Positions 37,639 to 47,040 of a DNA stretch of 64,000 nt are shown here, in pieces. Within the stretch, counting starts at the first letter, position 1. Each line of letters begins with the position of its first letter. The translations under genes and the position numbers were made by a program. The notes beneath the pieces are model-generated. The model was not told the origin of the DNA, searched no databases, and was given only the letters and a program-made list of their open reading frames with translations. The stretch comes from Schizochytrium sp. CCTCC M209059 (Eukaryota; Sar; Bigyra; Thraustochytrida; Thraustochytriidae), in NCBI GenBank assembly GCA_000818945.1, contig KN805382.1:320070-384069 (forward strand). Direction: 5' to 3'.

Positions 37639-38991
37639 TTAAAAAGCAGTAAGCTTCGGGTGCTGGAAGTTGAGCACAGCGCGAGAACCACGGACCTCGA
37701 TGGCCTTGAGGTCGTAAGCGAGCGCAGCCTCGTGCATGTTGTCAAAGTAGCCAATGTGAGTGTTCTTGCCGTTGACCTTGATGCTTGCCTTCCAGGACTT
37801 ATTGCACTTGTTCCAGCAGACGCCACGGTAGCTCGATGAGGGCATGTTGCGCTTGAGCTTGACGGGCGAGTCAGTGACCGAGTCGGGGCTGCCCGGCTCG
37901 CTGACGCTGTCGACACTGGAAGCGCCATCCTTGGACGAGGAAGACGAGTCCTCGAGGGCGACGCTCTCAGGGAAGTTGAGAAGGGCGCGGTCGAGGTCAT
38001 GTGCGATGCAAGCCCTGTCATGGGCGATTGCGGCCTCGACCTCGCTGGAAAACTGGCCAATCTCCTTGACCTCGCCGTCAACGTTGATGCGCACCGCCCA
38101 AGGCTTGGAGCCCTTTTGGCGGAAGACACCACGGAACTTGGAGAGGTTCGAAGGCTTTTGGCGGACACGGCGCGAAGGCAATGCGACCTTGGAGACGAGC
38201 GAGCCCGTAGTGCTTGCAGGCGCCGGGGCCGGAGCGAACTGGGGCTGCTGCGGGATCAACGACGGCTGCATGTTGAACTGAAATGGCATCTGCAAGGGCT
38301 GCTGCTGCTGCTGCTGCTGCTGTGTAATCTGTGCGAGCTGCATGAGACCGTTGACACCAAAAGTCTGCTGCTGTTGCTGCGGCTGTTGCTGCATCTGCGT
38401 GAAGAAGCCCGAGAGGGGGTTGCTCATTGCAGTGTTGTTTTGGGGAAACTGCAGAAACTGCTGCTGCTGCTGCTGCTGCGGCTGCTGCTGCTGTTGCTGC
38501 GTGAGAGAGGCCACGAGCTTGGCGAAATCGACCGGGGCCTGCTGCTGTTGCTGCTGCTGGACCTGAGGCTGCTGCTGTGGCAGGGCGTTCTGGAACATCA
38601 TCTGCTGATCCTTTTGTGGGAGGGCCATAAAGGGCATCTGCACGGTGGCGATCGAGCAGTTGGAGGCGGACGAGGCGGACGAGGTCGACCGCAACATGTC
38701 AAAGTTAAGACCGGGGAAGGCGCCACTCATGAGCAAGTTGTTGGCAGGCTGCTGCTGCGGCTGCTGCTGCAAGGTGTTGTTCATGTTGTTTGTGGACTGC
38801 GTTTGTGCCTGCTGCAAGAGCATCTGCAAAGCAATGAGGCCGTCCTTCTTGCCGTCTCTGTCCTGCTGCTGCTGCTGCTGCTCTTCAGGCTGCGAGGAGG
38901 CACCCGCCGAGGCGAGGTCGCGGCGGAGGCGCTTGAGCATCTCGTCCGGGGACGAGGCCACTTCGAGGGGTCCTTGTGCTTGGCGCTTCAT
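37639..38991 (-). CDS. AP2-domain transcription factor with two AP2 domains and polyQ activation-like region
   Basis: 450 residues from ATG at 38991. Residues 20-250 are extremely Gln-rich with several polyQ blocks (CAG/CAA), typical of a transactivation region. Two AP2/ERF DNA-binding domains follow. AP2-1 is at about 285-341 (SKFRGVFRQKGSKPWAVRIN... EIGQFSSEVEAAIAHD). AP2-2 is at about 386-442 (SSYRGVCWNKCNKSWKASIK... IGYFDNMHEAALAYD). Each has the YRGV/FRGV entry, the WxAxI strand and the AAxAxD helix. The linker between them is Ser/Asp-rich. Tandem AP2 domains occur in plants, in apicomplexan ApiAP2 and in stramenopiles; target sites are unknown. The CTG-rich DNA makes long shadow frames on the plus strand. 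Confidence 0.94.
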   Translation of the reverse strand: MKRQAQGPLEVASSPDEMLKRLRRDLASAGASSQPEEQQQQQQDRDGKKDGLIALQMLLQQAQTQSTNNMNNTLQQQPQQQPANNLLMSGAFPGLNFDMLRSTSSASSASNCSIATVQMPFMALPQKDQQMMFQNALPQQQPQVQQQQQQQAPVDFAKLVASLTQQQQQQPQQQQQQQFLQFPQNNTAMSNPLSGFFTQMQQQPQQQQQTFGVNGLMQLAQITQQQQQQQQPLQMPFQFNMQPSLIPQQPQFAPAPAPASTTGSLVSKVALPSRRVRQKPSNLSKFRGVFRQKGSKPWAVRINVDGEVKEIGQFSSEVEAAIAHDRACIAHDLDRALLNFPESVALEDSSSSSKDGASSVDSVSEPGSPDSVTDSPVKLKRNMPSSSYRGVCWNKCNKSWKASIKVNGKNTHIGYFDNMHEAALAYDLKAIEVRGSRAVLNFQHPKLTAF

Positions 38992-40006
38992 TGTGACTTT
39001 GCTTTTCTTTTGTTGATGTGCGGTTACGGGTTTGCTGCGCGAGATCAGCCCTTGGCTTGGTGCGGGGCCGCTTCCTCGGGCCGCGTCTCCGGATGCCCTG
39101 ACTGGGGTACTTGGATCTGCGCGAAAGCACGTAGCTTTTTTCCCCGGGTAGCTTCTCGGGGCGCTGGCTGCTGCCCTCGGGCCGCCCAGGTGCGGGCAGG
39201 CGGCGAGGCGCTCGAGCTCGCTGCTTGGCTACGGAAAAGGGAGAGGGGTGGGTGGGTGGGTGGGTGGCGCGCGGCGCGAGGGACTTCTAGGGGAAGCAGG
39301 AGCGTCCCTACCAGGTGGCCCGTTCGAGCTCTTGCTTGCGCGAGGTCTGCGTCTAGCTAGCTAGCTAGATAGCTGCAGCTACCCGCCTTTGCTTCTCCTC
39401 CGCGCGCGTGCGAGGCGATGCTGCTTCCCCCGGCCCCACGGCTTCCGGCGGGCTGGCTGGCTGCCGGTTGCTGGTCTTGCCTGGGCTGGACGAGGCTAGC
39501 CTTGGCTGGCCTTGGCTGCGCTGCGCTGGCCTCGGTCGTCCGTCTGTCTGTCTGTCTGTCTGTCTGTCTGGATGGTCTGCACGGGCGCTCGAGCTGTTTG
39601 CGCCGGCGTCCGTTTGGAGTTTGGGTTTTGATTTTGCCTCTCCTTCGCGTCGCCCCGCCTGGCTTGGCCTCGTGCTTCCTCTTCTCCCGCCCCGCTGCTT
39701 GCGCCGAGGCGTCCGGTCTTGAGCAGCAGCTTCTCCCGGAGGCGCGCTGTGGGTACCAACACCTACGGCTGCGGGCGCGAGGGCCGCCACCGGACAAGCG
39801 CCGCGAGTCTGGGCGCGCAGGCACTTTCTCCCTCTCTCCCTCCCCCACTCGCTCACTCACTCACGCACTCACTTACTCACTCACTCACCGGGCGCCCGCC
39901 TCCTCGCCAGCGACACTGCCGGCGGCCCAGCCGGCTCGCCTGGCGGCTCGACCAGCACATGGCTGGCCTGCCTGCTCGCATGCCTTTCCTTGCCTCTCCT
40001 TCCCGC

Positions 40007-40007
<1 letters not shown>

Positions 40008-40041
<34 letters not shown>

Positions 40042-40042
40042 A
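40008..40042 (+). repeat. (GCTT)n tetranucleotide repeat
   Basis: About eight copies of TTGC/GCTT. Confidence 0.85.
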
Positions 40043-40183
40043 CTAGGCCGTCGAAGCCTGCCCGAAGGGAGGGTTCTCGAGAGGCTTGCGCGGCTTCTCG
40101 CGCAGTGGCTCTTCCGCGGCTCCAGGCGGGGCAGGCAGGCCCCCGGCGGCGGGAGACGCGAGCGGGGCCGCAGGGGAGCAGGG

Positions 40184-40247
40184 CAGCGCAGCGCAGCACA
40201 GCGCAGCGCAGCGCAGCGCAGCGCAGCGCAGCGCAGCGCAGCGCAGA
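40184..40247 (+). repeat. (GCGCA)n pentanucleotide repeat
   Basis: About twelve copies of GCGCA with GCACA and GCAGA end variants, adjacent in sequence space to the GCAGA repeats at 5.5 and 19.1 kb. Confidence 0.85.
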
Positions 40248-40856
40248 GCAGCGCGCGGAAGCGGGAAAAGGAAAAAGGCGGAGCAGCGGCGCGCGTCCAA
40301 GAGAAGCTGCGGCTTCCTCCCGCTCCAATTCTCCGGCCTCCAGCTTTCGCACGGCCCTGCTGCGGGGCAAGAATGGCCGCCTCTCGGCGCCGCGCGCCCC
40401 GCAGCTGCCACCGCCTGCTTCGTGGAGGGGGCAAGTCCAGCGGAGGCAGAAGCAGTGTGGGGTGTGGGCGGTGTCCGTTTCGGCGCCTCGGGGCGGCCAA
40501 GCCCCGCAGCTTCCGCGGGGCTAGAGAGGGGGACGAAATCATAGAACAAAGAACAAAAAAAGTTAAGAAGAAAAGAGGCGGAGAGAGCGAGCCACCAGCA
40601 AGGTGCCGAGCGAGAGGTTGCTCTCTCTCTCTCTCTCTCTCTCCCTCCTCGGCGCAGCGGAAGGGCGCGCGAAGCTCGCGAGGGGAGATGATAGAGAGGT
40701 CCCAGACCGCCCACCGCCGCTGGCCTCTCACCCGAGCGTGGCGGCGTTTTGACGCGTGGAAACGCCTCCGCCTCCGGAAGCGGAGGCAGACACCGGCCGC
40801 TGCGACAGAGCTGCGTGGGCGGTCCTTTCTCCCCCACACCTCCCCTCCTCCGCTCC

Positions 40857-40857
40857 C

Positions 40858-40930
<73 letters not shown>

Positions 40931-40933
40931 TTT
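40857..40933 (+). repeat. (TTTC)n tetranucleotide repeat
   Basis: About eighteen uninterrupted copies. Read on the minus strand (the sense strand of the AP2 gene 1.9 kb away) it is GAAA. A short (GAAA)n lies just beyond at 40997-41015. Confidence 0.9.
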
Positions 40934-43900
40934 CTGACGAGTTACTTATTTCGTTCAAAGTTTCCACTGGCCACGCCTGTTCTAACCGCACTATAAAGAA
41001 AGAAAGAAAGAAAGGCGCTGCAGGAACGGGCAGGCAGCGAGAAGCACGTTCTCGAGTCGAGCGAAGGAGCGGAGAAAGTCGAAGGAACGGCACAGGGAGG
41101 GGCTGCGCGGCGAGCGCAGGCCGGCGTTGGAGACCAGGCTGGCGAGCAGGCGAGCGCCCGCCGCTGACTTGCTTCGCGGCGGCTTCCTCAGCCGTCGCGC
41201 GTCCGTCGAAAGAGCGAGCAGCGCCGAGGCCGCGCCGCCACGAGCAAGCAGCACCGCGTCTCGTCCGCGAGCGAGCGAGGTCAGGCGAGGCCAGACCGGG
41301 CCGCGGCCGGGACAAAGGGACTGCGCGCGTGCGTTCGTTCGATCGCTCGCGGGGGAGCGAGAGTAGAGAGAAGGAATCCAGACGCCAGCCAGCTTGCTGA
41401 GAGAGAAGCACCGGAGAGGCACATAAAGAGGACGAGGTACTACAGCGGGGCGCAGCAGGCGAACCCCGGTGGCCTCGGCGGCTCGCAGCGCGCGGGGAGA
41501 GAGTGGGGAAGAAAAGCTGAGGCAGGGAAAGCACCAGGCTCCACGGGGAAGCACGCGTCGGTCCATGCAGAAGCTAGCTGCCCCGCAGCGCAGACCGAGC
41601 CGACCGACGCAGGATCCTCCTTCGCCCCGCCTCGGGCCCCGCAGTGTATTTCTTGCCTTGCTTGCCTTGCCGGCGGCGCCGCTGTGGGAAGGGGGCAGAG
41701 GGGAATAGGAGAGAGTTGGCGGGAGGGTCGTTGATTGTCCGGAGCCTGGAGTCTTCTTCCCCGCCAGGAAAAGGCATGCCTGCCGGCCAGTCGGCCTTCA
41801 GAAGGGCTTGGCTTGGCTTTGTCTGCGGGCGATCGAGTGCTGCCAGCGCAGCTGCAGTCAGACTGGCTGGCCGGCTGGCCGGCCGGCTCGCTGGCTGGCC
41901 GGCTCGTTCGCGCAGCGATTTGCTGCGCTGCATCTCCGTCGGCCCCCTCCCCCCTCTCCTTTTCTCCTTTATCAACGGTGCCCTCTCTCGTCGTCACCCT
42001 GGGCGCGGCGCGAGTGCTGGTCGGCACAATTTCAGCACGCCGCAGCGGAAGAAACGCGCGGGTGTGGGGCCTTGTAAGGATGCCGGAGAAGCTGGAAAGC
42101 GCCGGTAGCTTCTTCGGTAGCTTCTCCGCGGCGCGTGTGGGAAGCCGGGGCGCGCGAAGCACGCGACGCTCGGGAGACTTTTTCTGCGCGCGCGAACTGC
42201 CAGCACCGACCGCCCTCCTACGTCAGAGAGCGCGCGCAGGCGGGCCGCCAGCCGGCAGGGCCCTCCAGCTTCTGCTTCTTCCAACACCTGGTTCTTCGGA
42301 GGGCCGGCGAGACCCCAGCAGCAAGTGCAAGCCGTTGCGGCACGAGCCGCAGCCGCTCGCTGCCAGCCACCGGCTACTGCGGCGGCGTCAGGGCGGAGGC
42401 CGCGACACCAGCCTCGGCGACGCGACACGAAGCGAGGTGAGGCGAGGTGAAGCGAGGTGGAGCGAAGCGCGAGCGACACTCACGGTCAGTCGTATGTTTT
42501 TCATGTATCATATGCATTTATAAACGTGAGGAGAAAGAACGCGGGGGGCCGGTCGGTACGCGGAACACGCGACGTGTTAGCCACGCGACGAGGACCAGCC
42601 AGCCAACCATCCAGCTACCCGAACAGCAGCAGCCAGATGCGGCAGCCAGGCCAGGAAGCAGTTGCAGCTGCAGCAGCAGCAGCGCGCGGTGGTGGCGGCG
42701 TTAATTTTCGAGGCCGCGGGAACGCAGGCGCGGCAGGCGGCGATTAGGTAGTTGATCCGCTGCGGACCGTCGCGCCACGCCCCGGCCCCACAGCGTGCGC
42801 CGATCGCGCATGTTGAAAGCTATTTGACCCACAGCGTACCTACAGCAAGAAGCTGGCTGCTTCTTTACACCCCGGCGGCGACAGAGCGCTGCTTCCGAGG
42901 TGCACCGCGCCGCCGCGTGCCTGTCTGCCTGCCTGTTTGTCTGCCTGGTCTCGCAACGCCTCCCTCCACTCGCACTCTCCCTCCTTCTCCCGCGCCCGCC
43001 CTCTGCCTCCGGGCGGCGGCGCAGGAACAGCTCGTCAGGGGCCGCGTCTCGTCAGGGCCACGCCTCGTCAGCGCCACGCGAGTGGAGCCGACGCCGACGC
43101 GAGGCCCTGACGCGACGCGACGCGAGAGAAGACGCCGCACAAGCGCCCTCGCCTCCACCGCTATCGCCAGCCAGCTACAGCCACTGGCAGCTAGCTCGCG
43201 CTCGCTCTCGCGCGTGACTCGAGCTGCGGCCGCTGCCGGGCGGGAGTACAGGCGCGAGCACAGGCTCGGCGGAAGGTGAGGAGAGGAGAGGAGACGAGCG
43301 GAGGCGGCGCCTCGAGCGAGGGGCCGCATGGCGCGGGAGGCCAGCCTGACCTCCCTTTCGTACGCCTAATCCCGCGCAAGGCTCAGATGCAAGAAGCCGC
43401 GCTGCACAGCATGGACGGGACCGAGGGAGCGGGAAGAGGGACCGAGGGATAGTAAAGGGGGAACGGAGCGGGCGAATGGAGTGGATACACGGGCAGTGGA
43501 TGGACGCGTGGACGCGCGGATGGACGCAATGGATGGATCGATGGAGGGGGGGGGGGGGGGGAAGGGATGGACAAGTGGTGGCGGAGCCAGGGCTCGCCGC
43601 AGGTGGCTGCAGACCAGGCGGGGGGAGCAGTGGGGGGCCGCGCGATACAAAGGCGTGCGAGGACGGGGCCTGGCGCGGGACGGCCGCCTGCAGTGCGTGG
43701 CCCCTGCGCGAGGAAACATTAGCAAGCCGCGAATTTACCGACGGCGCAGGCGCCCCGCAGCAACGTGGAAGCGCGGGGACCTCGAAGCGAAAGCTGGAGG
43801 GGCACCAATTGTCCGCGCTAGCTTCTCGCCCAGCTTTCGCAAATATCGTGCTGTGGGGGACCAGGCCCCGCTGGCCGATGCGGAGAGAGGAGAGGCCGCA

Positions 43901-44059
43901 CAAGACGCCGCGCCATGTGCGCGCTCGGGCAAACTTGACGAGCCTTTCTTCCTCGTCGCGCCCTGGCGAGTCAGGAGATAGAAGAGCGCTTTTCCCGATC
44001 CATGCTGCGGATTCCGGTATGCGTTCTATTTACGCTTGCGAATCCTGAAAACTTCTTGT

Positions 44060-44095
<36 letters not shown>
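44060..44095 (+). repeat. (GCTT)n tetranucleotide repeat
   Basis: About nine perfect copies of GCTT/CTTG; the same unit in inverse orientation to the CAAG arrays at 54.7 and 61.5 kb. Confidence 0.9.
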
Positions 44096-44381
44096 AGCTG
44101 CTCGTGCTTCAAGAAAAAAAAAAAAAGGGCCTGCTCTGCAAGGCCGACCGTTCGTGACGGTGTCCACGTCCACCATCACGAGCAAGAGCAACAGCGGTGG
44201 AAGCATCCGTGATTCTTCTTCGTGGCTTCTTCGCCCTCGCTTCTTCTTCTTGTAGTTCCTTCCCCTCCCCCCCCCCCTTTCCGGCGAAATTCGTATAGAA
44301 ATGAAACGAAACTCGCGCTCCTTTGACCGACGGCGACAGCTTTGGTCCGAATGACGCCGACGAGGCTCGAGGCCTGGCTGG

Positions 44382-44715
44382 TCAATCACGGAGCGGCGAG
44401 GTGCAACCGGCCAGAGCGCCGTGCACGGCCACGCACGGGCGGGAGCCGCCGGCGATCTTGGTGACGCAGCTCGCGGAGGTCGCGAGCTCGCAGTGCTTCG
44501 AGGCCTCATTTGCGTGCTGGATGATGCCAGCCAGATCCCTCTGCGACCGCTCGACGATGACCGTTTGGGGCTGCCCTGGATCTTCCGCGGCGAGGCTCTT
44601 GCTCAGGCTAGATCGGGCGCCGATATTGGAGAGGATGATGGTACCCGCGAGGTGACGTCGGCCGACCGATGGGCGTCACGCGTGATGCGATATCAAATTT
44701 GCGGATCTTGCTCAT
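44382..44715 (-). pseudogene. Possible coding remnant or frameshifted small gene
   Basis: On the minus strand an ATG at 44715 opens MSKIRKFDIASRVTPIGRP. Just downstream the +1-shifted frame is open for about 95 codons (LAGTIILSNIGARSSLSKS ... GGSRPCVAVHGALAGCTS) and stops at 44382. That second frame has strong G/C third positions and normal amino-acid composition, unlike the surrounding repeat DNA. Shifting by one base at the CGCGGGTACC sequence (about 44640-44650) would join the two. I recognise no family. It may be a decayed gene, an isolated exon, or a base-calling error in a small gene; chance is also possible. Confidence 0.3.
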
Positions 44716-44728
44716 TAGCTGCTGCATT

Positions 44729-44785
44729 GGCATGGCATGGCATGGCATGGCATGGCATGGCATGGCATGGCATGGCATGGCATGG
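44729..44785 (+). repeat. (GGCAT)n pentanucleotide repeat
   Basis: About eleven perfect copies of GGCAT/CATGG. It is the reverse complement of the CCATG/ATGCC unit at 21826-21889 and ends immediately upstream (minus-strand sense) of the possible gene remnant at 44715. Confidence 0.9.
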
Positions 44786-45722
44786 TGGATGATGTTGAGG
44801 AATCCTGATTTCCGCTGCGACGAAGAGGCATGAGTGCAGAGCCTTTCTTAGCATTTGATTTGCTCAAATTTTGTGGATCAAAGTCAAACTTGTATACTAC
44901 GGACTCCGAAGACCGGGCACGTTGACAACTACAGAGGGCAACTTCTGCTTGCGTCGCGAGCAGAAAAATAAGGTTTCGATCGGACAATGTCTGGGAAAGT
45001 AGAATGAGCGGCCGGGGAAAACGGTGCGCGTGGGCAAGAGATCATCGGAGAGTACGCATCCTTTATGTCATTCATTCATCAATAGCAAGATCAAGCAGAA
45101 TAGCTACGGCACAAGATGCATTGCTTGCTTTGACTTGCACTGGCTGCGTCGTTCGTCCTTGGGAGAATGTATAATGGGGCATTGCAATGCAATGCAAACT
45201 GGCCCATTCATTCTTTAAACTGCCTTGTTTATACCTTGAATGAGCCGGTTAGTTCTTCTCTTGGTATTGCCAATGAGATTCTCATGAGGTTCCATTTTAA
45301 TCAAACAGCGAATCTGTGGCCGAGTGTACCATAAAACGACGATGCGCAAACACAGCATTTCCGAGGTTGCCTTGTCTTGTTCTTTGAAACTTCGTGTCAA
45401 CCTGAAATCATTGCAATTGCTATACCCCACTTCTTGGCGTGCAAATGCGAGCTGCTTCATTATGGATTCCAAAGACACAAAGTCTCTTCGACGGCTTGTC
45501 GAGCTTTTGACTCAACGTCTCCGTTTCCCTAAGTCCCTACTAGAAGTACTACGTTTGAGACACACGCACCTCCTTTTACCATAATGATGGCGCGAGCATC
45601 GCGCAGACTGGAGACTGCGGACTCGAGGCAGCGCCAAAGAGAGCCCGCGCGCGACCACGCCGAGTCTGCTCGAGAGCGCATCTACGCGCCCGGCTGCCCC
45701 GCTTCGCTTGCTCAAAGACACC

Positions 45723-46991
45723 ATGCAGCCGCGCCTGCTCGACGAGGTCGAGCGTCAGCGATTCATCTTTGTGGGGGGCAAAGGCGGCGTGGGCAAGACG
45801 ACAGTGTCCGCGAGCCTGGCAGTCGGCCTTGCCAAGACGCACGAGCGCGTTCTCATCATCTCCACGGACCCAGCGCACAACCTGAGCGACGTTCTTTGCG
45901 CACCCGTTGGCAAGGAGATCGGACGCGTGCCCGGCTACGACAACCTTTGGGCGGTCGAAACCGATCCAGCAAAGGGTCTCGAACGCTTTCTGCGCGAGCA
46001 CGCAAACAATAACCAGCAAGGACAGCAGCAGCAGCAACAACAACAGCAGCAGCAGCAGCAACAACAACAACAACAAAGCCTCGACGCACAAATCAGCACT
46101 GCGTTTCAAGAGGCCCACGAATGGCTTAGCAGCCTCCCCGGGATTGACGAGGCCGTCTCGCTCATGCAGCTCTTCGAAACAGAAAAATCGCTTCACGAGC
46201 GCTTCGACAAGCTGGTCATCGACACTGCACCAACAGGCCACACTCTGAAAATGTTGCAGCTCCCCCGCGTTCTCGAAATCGGCATCTCGCGACTCGAATC
46301 GTGGAAAGTCAAACTTTCCGGGTATATTGCAATGGCATCCATGTTCTTTGGCGGCGCTGGGTCAGCGCAAGCCCAGCCGCTCGCCAGCGAACAGGTCGCT
46401 GCCAAACTTCGAAGGCTCAAAGAAGGCATTCAGCAGCTTCGTGCTCTCCTTCAAGACAGCGACGTCTGCACCTTTGTCTGCGTTGGCATCGCCGAGTCGC
46501 TCAGCGTCCTCGAAACAGGCCGCCTGGTATCCTCGCTCCAGACCGCCAAGGTTGACTCTCACGTCATGATTGTAAACAAGCTCCTTCCCGAGATCTTCGC
46601 CTCCGACATCGACAATTCAGCAACTTCAACAATCAAACATCAAAAAGATAGAGATCAAGCGTCCAATGGCGTTGCTGACGCTACGGGCGCTACAGAGGAC
46701 CTGGACACATCGACACGGCCATTAAAGACGCGTCGCATCGAACCTGACCCGGCCGCCGTCGCCCTGGCGCTCTGCGAGGCGCGCGCGCGCACGCAAGAAA
46801 AGTATCTTCTCGCCCTCCTGAGCACCCACGGTGCAACGCATCGTGTCTTTGGCATCGAAGAGCTGGCATTCGAACCGACTGGTCAGGAACACCTCGATCG
46901 CTTCCTCATGTCTGCGAGCGCAAAGGCATCTCCTGAGCTTCAGGGGACGGCCGCGCCATGCCCGGTCAAAGAGTCAGAAGCTGCCACATAA
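45723..46991 (+). CDS. GET3: Get3/ArsA-family tail-anchored protein targeting ATPase, variant lacking one zinc Cys
   Basis: 422 residues from ATG at 45723. Get3/TRC40 captures tail-anchored membrane proteins in the cytosol and delivers them to the ER. ATPase motifs are clear: deviant P-loop GGKGGVGKTT (18-27), Switch I STDPAHNLSDV (48-58), Switch II VIDTAPTGHTLKMLQLP, and the A-loop-like VNKLLP. Get3 dimers are held by zinc on a CxxC motif. Here the matching site reads LALCEARARTQEKYL (Cys351), against CKMCEARHKIQAKYL in human TRC40, so the first Cys is Leu. Other oddities are a polyQ insert of about 20 residues (about 101-120) and a 35-residue charged linker before the Cys site. This may be an organellar or divergent paralogue instead of the cytosolic Get3, as GET3 paralogues lacking CxxC are known in plants; no transit peptide is evident. 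It is convergent with the hydroxylase, with only 49 bp between stops. Confidence 0.85.
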   Translation: MQPRLLDEVERQRFIFVGGKGGVGKTTVSASLAVGLAKTHERVLIISTDPAHNLSDVLCAPVGKEIGRVPGYDNLWAVETDPAKGLERFLREHANNNQQGQQQQQQQQQQQQQQQQQQSLDAQISTAFQEAHEWLSSLPGIDEAVSLMQLFETEKSLHERFDKLVIDTAPTGHTLKMLQLPRVLEIGISRLESWKVKLSGYIAMASMFFGGAGSAQAQPLASEQVAAKLRRLKEGIQQLRALLQDSDVCTFVCVGIAESLSVLETGRLVSSLQTAKVDSHVMIVNKLLPEIFASDIDNSATSTIKHQKDRDQASNGVADATGATEDLDTSTRPLKTRRIEPDPAAVALALCEARARTQEKYLLALLSTHGATHRVFGIEELAFEPTGQEHLDRFLMSASAKASPELQGTAAPCPVKESEAAT

Positions 46992-47040
46992 AGGGAATGG
47001 GGAAAAGAGAGAGGGGGGAGGAATCGCTTCTTACAGTACT

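Larger units (their letters stand above)
38992..45722. other. 6.7-kb gene-poor, repeat-rich stretch
   Basis: The longest stretch without a supported gene. Many long open frames are present on both strands, but all are Arg/Pro/Ser/Ala-rich or simple repeats. Contents: (GGGT)n 39247-39267, (TAGC)n 39351-39371, (CTGT)n 39539-39569, CACT-type 39849-39888, (GCTT)n 40008-40042, (GCGCA)n 40184-40247, (CT)n 40619-40644, (TTTC)n 40857-40933, GGCTGGCC-type 41865-41900, 16-G run 43546-43561, (GCTT)n 44060-44095, (GGCAT)n 44729-44785. A minus-strand frame at 44382-44715 has coding-like composition and is listed separately. From 44.8 kb to the Get3 gene the DNA is lower in GC. Confidence 0.6.

Noticed and set aside
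37999..39360. 453-codon plus-strand frame rich in Leu
   Set aside because: Antisense of the AP2 factor's CAG-encoded polyQ, which reads CTG (Leu) on the other strand.
39418..40524. 368-codon plus-strand frame
   Set aside because: Runs through CTGT, CACT, GCTT and GCGCA repeats; composition is not protein-like.
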